The translations under genes were made by a program, and so were the position numbers. The notes below the pieces were generated by a model. The model had not been told where the DNA came from, did not search any database, and saw nothing but the letters and a program-made list of their open reading frames with translations. A stretch of 64,000 bases of DNA from Ischnura elegans (lineage: Eukaryota > Arthropoda > Insecta > Odonata > Coenagrionidae), in NCBI RefSeq assembly GCF_921293095.1, contig NC_060252.1, forward strand, positions 8,308,001-8,372,000, written 5' to 3'. Of this stretch, positions 61,401-64,000 are shown one piece after another (position 1 is the stretch's first letter; each line of letters begins with the position of its first letter).

Positions 61401-63984
61401 CACCTGAGGCTGTGAAAAATATTTTCAACTAATTGTAAGATAATTACAATTCTCAAGAAATGTTAATAAATTGGCTCACTCATTTATTAAACAAATTAAT
61501 AGGTTAATAAAAGTTTTTTGCATTATAAGTATTCTTTAGTCTTCTATCTATTATTTCAACGCTTGTTTATGCCCATAAACAGGAAAGTTATCCTAATTGG
61601 GGCAAAGTGTGCCTTTCCAGATATGTCTTAATTAACCGGAACCTACTGTATTCCAGATGGATAACATATTAACTTTTAAAGAATCATCTAAGGATCTCAT
61701 TTACCTGTAAGTGAGAGTGAAGGCAGTTACTAAATAGGTTGCAGTTCTGGCTGTAGTGTAATTTCCCACAGTAACATAGGTAGTGATGAGAATAGTGATA
61801 ATGGGGTGCACACCAGAAAATCAGTGTACAATTTGATATCATATAAAACCTAATATTTTTAGTCCAGATAATTTTCTTTTTGGTGCATAGAAGTAAGGTT
61901 ACGTAAAAAAATTCATTGGTTAAGATTATGGGATAATTGAACCGCTATAGCATTTTTTTTTCAGAACGTCTAACACATCTTTGAGATGCCCACTGCTTGG
62001 AATGTGCTATGGCACCACTAAAGTGAGGGTAATCAACCTCTTGTGGCAAGATGTAGAAGCTGGTTCTAAGGAAACCCTGGATGTGATTGGACAAGTTGAT
62101 ATTGTCATTGCTGCAGGTATATCTTATAAATGAGATGGCATTAAATTTAATGTAATTATTGTGATTATAATGTCTGATGTCCATTTTGGATTTGATATCT
62201 TCTCTAGCAGGTGCACTTGAAGTGAGTGCTCCTCACTTTATACTCAAATCCAATTGAAGTGAGTACAGGGTATATTTTCTACACATTTCTGGTACGTCTG
62301 TTCAGATGGAATTTCGTTGTGTCTGGAATGTTAAGGAAAATGATGTGAAAGGCTGGAAATATTATATTTGCTGTAAAATTTAAGTAGTAATTTTTCCTTA
62401 CTTTAGTAGGTAGGTGGGTTGAAATCTGAACTTCCTATTCTCAATTACCCCAATACATAAAAAAAGGTGGGGATCAGGTTGGAGTGGTGGCTAGAGTGTT
62501 GGCTTCCCACCCAGCAGGCTCGGGTTCAAATCCCGGCAGTGGCAGAGAATTTATAAGATTGCCCAATCCCTCCTTGAACGTTGTGTGGAGGACATTTGAA
62601 GCGCAACACTCCATCCGTCGAATGGGATGTTAAGCCGTGGTCCCCTTGGCGCCTTTCGTTAGGAGCAGGCTAATGCCGATGCTGGATTTCTCTCCACCCA
62701 TCCCTCCATACCCTCCCCTCATGGCGCAAATGACCTAAGCTGTGGGTAGCCTCCTCCAAATACCATACCATAAAAAAAGATAGTTAGTTAACACTCTTGC
62801 TTGAAGAATTACGGGCCAATATCCATGCTCTTGGCCTTTTCCAAATTATTTGAGAAAATAATTTACCAGTGCATTCTCTGCATCCAAAGATAAAATATAA
62901 ATACGGAAATGATGGTTATTCTCTATAAAATAGTCAGAAAAATGACAAGAATTGCTTAGATTGTCTAGAAAAGTCTGGAAATTTGAGGTTGATATTTGAG
63001 TGGCCACCCTTTACATCCTTTCTTTGGTTGGTTATATACTCGTGTGGTAGTCATTGGTAGGAAGAAGAGTCTGGCAACCATCCATCTGGAGAGTCTGGCA
63101 AATGTTCCTAGTAGATGACGTTGAGGTAGATGACCTTAGAAGTTGTCTGGGTGTGGTTGTAGATCAATTAAGAAAAGATGGGTGGGTAAGCATTCTTTTT
63201 ATAAGTACATATTTTCTTCATCGTAGTTATTACAACTTTTTCTGTATTTTTTACCATGCATTGTGTTTCTTTGTGGAGGGAGTAAATCGAAAAAGTCCAG
63301 ATGGATTAAATGATTAGTTGAGCGTTCAAGGAGAAATATTGTGAAGGGAAGGTCAAAGGAGGAGATAAAGTAGGCCTTGGAAAGAGAGTTAAGCTTGGAA
63401 TGCTGTTTCAATCAAAAATGGTGCAATATGTGTTAATGAGTATCTTTGTTTTATAATAGTTTGTTGTACATCTTTATTTGATGCATGTAAAATCTTCTTT
63501 TAGTATAATGATGTTTTTCATGTAAATTTTATAGTAAAAAAATTATTTTCTTCTTTTTCAGATGTAGTTTATGATCAGTCACTTTTCAAGCCATTAATTG
63601 GTGCCTTAAAAACTCTTACTTCTATGAATAATGGTCGTGAATTATTACCTGTGATACTCGCATGCACAAAAAGAAATCCTGAAACATTGAAAGAGTTTAT
63701 TGATTGCTTAAGTGAGTATTTTCTTTTTCTATGGGACTAATTTAAACATGCATGTTGGCATAAAAAGCTAAGTTTTCAACAGGACTGCTGGGCATAATAT
63801 GTTACAGCTTAGCTTTTGTGCAGAAAATTAACATTTGAAGCTTAACAATTGCTAATTGCACAATCGTGATGATTTTTCAGCCAAATCAGGGTTTTTGGCC
63901 GTAGAGGAGGAGCCTGTACAACCACAGTATTTCGTTTATGAGTCTGATCCTGCCGTTGGAATTTATCGGATAACTGTGCCCTGA
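51195..63984 (+). CDS. EEF2KMT: EEF2KMT/FAM86 protein-lysine N-methyltransferase
   Basis: The family (seven-beta-strand SAM-dependent methyltransferases) trimethylates a lysine of translation elongation factor 2 in the cytosol. Seven exons: 51195-51266, 51350-51499, 56124-56318, 58570-58892, 61965-62116, 63562-63711, 63881-63984. Phases all agree, giving 381 residues. The N-terminal exons match the FAM86 N-terminus in style (QFLSGYPLNKW, ERTVLHPLMDKFP, EVCDEIYEVYCRLLG, LQESTSIISEGTTGLYAWQ). SAM motif I is ILELGSGVGLTGLA (residues 161-174). FSDCHPSVLTLLCGNVRMN follows after an insertion of roughly 35 residues relative to the human protein. The post-I acidic motif DIVIAADVVYD precedes CTKRNPETLKEF and a C-terminal beta strand. 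The intron after exon 2 uses a GC donor (AAG-GCAAGT). Introns carry a PIF-type MITE, LINE and Tigger remnants and a SINE. The 3' UTR runs out of the window. Confidence 0.92.
51500..51501 (+). promoter_or_regulatory. EEF2KMT: non-canonical GC splice donor
   Basis: ACCAAG-GCAAGT ends exon 2; phase 0 joins it to exon 3, after CCCAATTAG at 56123. The consensus around it (AAG-GCAAGT) is the strong form typical of GC-AG introns. No GT donor in the same frame is as good. Confidence 0.65.
51502..54357. other. EEF2KMT intron 2, left part
   Basis: No exon seen. Contains C/T-rich low-complexity sequence from about 53150 to 54010, with two similar blocks (GTGAGGGTGAAAAGCGAAGG near 53260 and GGTGAAAAGCAAAGG near 53590). 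Open frames here are products of the compositional bias. Confidence 0.45.
54024..54060 (+). ncRNA. degenerate hammerhead-like motif
   Basis: CTGAGGA, a GATG/CATC stem with a 6-base loop, TAAAC, then CATGCGATC. The order follows the Penelope-type hammerhead, but two core boxes have mutations (CTGAGGA for CTGATGA, TAAA for GAAA). It follows a C-rich tract as at 60066. Probably inactive. Confidence 0.4.
55280..55420. repeat. head-to-head repeat with hammerhead-like segments
   Basis: ACCTTTTCAGGTC and its surroundings occur once and then inverted. On the minus strand the left half reads CTTGATAAAGACC, TGAAAA, GGTCGAAACCGGTTG, like the CTGATGA-stem-GAAAC order with a degenerate first box. The right half reads GACCTGAAAAGGTGGAAA on the + strand. 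Confidence 0.45.
55438..55466. repeat. (TA)n microsatellite
   Basis: Uninterrupted TA dinucleotide run of about 14 units. Confidence 0.9.
56472..56784. mobile_element. TTAA-flanked MITE, CCCTTT ends
   Basis: TTAACCCTTTCGCTGCT on the left, AGCAGCAAAAGGGTTAA on the right. GCGGG units recur inside (GCGGGAATACCCGC, ATGCGGGGATATTCC, ATGCGGGTAAATATC). Same style of ends as the 28946-29140 MITE. Lies in EEF2KMT intron 3. Confidence 0.65.
57070..57841 (-). pseudogene. LINE endonuclease-domain fragment
   Basis: Minus strand: NIQCMRNKLLDFELLVRENK, then KPDVVCDQEHWLKSGE and HKCGGVMI, the start of an APE-type endonuclease of non-LTR retrotransposons. Further on, in another frame, is ILVLGDFNCNLQ with the GDFN motif. 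Stops and frame changes show decay, and there is no reverse transcriptase. CR1/Jockey-like by general appearance only. Lies in EEF2KMT intron 3, antisense. Confidence 0.7.
59234..61648. mobile_element. Tigger/pogo-like element, decayed
   Basis: TA-CAGTAGATTTCGGTTAAT on the left and, inverted, CAGTAGGTTCCGGTTAAT on the right, followed by TA; about 2.4 kb. Near 61110-61195 an open segment reads IIEEEENPVEKRMYFAKRLG then LSAST, like the N-terminal helix-turn-helix of pogo/CENP-B transposases; a stop follows. It contains a C-rich tract and a hammerhead motif that probably belong to a separate retroelement insertion. Lies in EEF2KMT intron 4. Confidence 0.6.
60066..60104 (+). ncRNA. hammerhead-like motif with palindromic stem III
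   Basis: CAC (60066-60068), CTGACGA (60069-60075, one change from CTGATGA), stem II GTAAC-CAA-GTTAC (60077-60089), GAAA (60090-60093), CCCGGG (60094-60099), with GTC as the triplet (60099-60101), then GTG pairing with CAC. Every element is in hammerhead order. ACCCGGGU has no loop, so stem III could pair only between two molecules. The C in the first box may weaken catalysis. Confidence 0.6.
62473..62775 (+). repeat. tRNA-derived SINE
   Basis: A-box-like GAGTGGTGGCTAGAGTG followed by B box GGTTCAAATCC (62523-62533), then a body with ATGTTAAGCCGTGGTCCCC and TTGGCGCCTTTCGTTAGGAG, ending at CCATACCATAAAAAAA. The layout is tRNA head, conserved body, A-rich tail. It is not a tRNA gene. Lies in EEF2KMT intron 5. 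Confidence 0.75.
62780..63561. other. EEF2KMT intron 5, right part
   Basis: AT-rich intronic sequence. Open frames near 63054-63317 have no recognisable features, and the flanking exons join in phase without them. Confidence 0.45.
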
Positions 63985-64000
63985 AAATAGTTTGTTACAC

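Noticed and set aside
62473-62545. Possible tRNA gene
   Set aside because: A and B boxes are present, but the acceptor ends do not pair and a SINE body with A-rich tail follows.
1-64000. CRISPR arrays, bacterial operons, prophage
   Set aside because: The window is eukaryotic: split genes, polyadenylation signals and eukaryotic transposons; repeats are dispersed or inverted, not evenly spaced direct repeats.

Overview
The window is animal genomic DNA, most likely from an insect or other arthropod. It is AT-rich, the genes are split by GT-AG introns, and much of the rest is DNA transposons, MITEs, tRNA-derived SINEs and Penelope-like retroelement ends. I cannot name the species. Two host genes are recognisable, both on the + strand. 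The first is the C-terminal part of a ubinuclein (HIRA-complex histone H3.3 chaperone subunit) gene, in six exons from 6083 to 26361; its 5' exons were not found and probably lie before base 1. The second is a complete seven-exon EEF2KMT/FAM86 methyltransferase gene, CDS 51195-63984.

Layout: 1-6082, sequence upstream of the visible ubinuclein exons, starting inside a truncated MITE. 6083-27080, ubinuclein, with introns holding a SINE, a Penelope-like 3' end with a hammerhead-like motif, a pogo-like element, a decayed mariner with a MITE inside it, and a fold-back repeat. 27440-29140, three small inverted-repeat elements. 29151-32407, a structurally complete piggyBac with an open 561-codon transposase. 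32412-39207, a pogo-like element holding a MITE (itself split by another element) and a decayed Tc1/mariner-like element. 39647-42265, a TA-flanked element and a hAT MITE with a perfect 48-bp palindrome. 42609-47706, a 5.1-kb element with short terminal inverted repeats that carries an open seven-exon gene for a coiled-coil, possibly BEN-domain protein. 47793-49817, an element with many palindromic subterminal motifs. 51195-63984, EEF2KMT, with introns holding a PIF/Harbinger-type MITE, a LINE endonuclease fragment, a TTAA MITE, a Tigger-like element with a hammerhead motif, and a SINE.

The two host genes have unrelated known jobs (nucleosome assembly; elongation factor 2 methylation), and nothing here suggests they work together. 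The best candidate for an undescribed system is the 42609-47706 element: TIR-bounded, no recognisable transposase, an intact spliced gene, and ends built of irregular GTGTA/GGTAC arrays. The second interest is the set of hammerhead-ribozyme-like motifs in Penelope-like ends, one of which could close stem III only as a dimer. All exon models are read by eye from splice consensus and phase; no search or RNA evidence was available.
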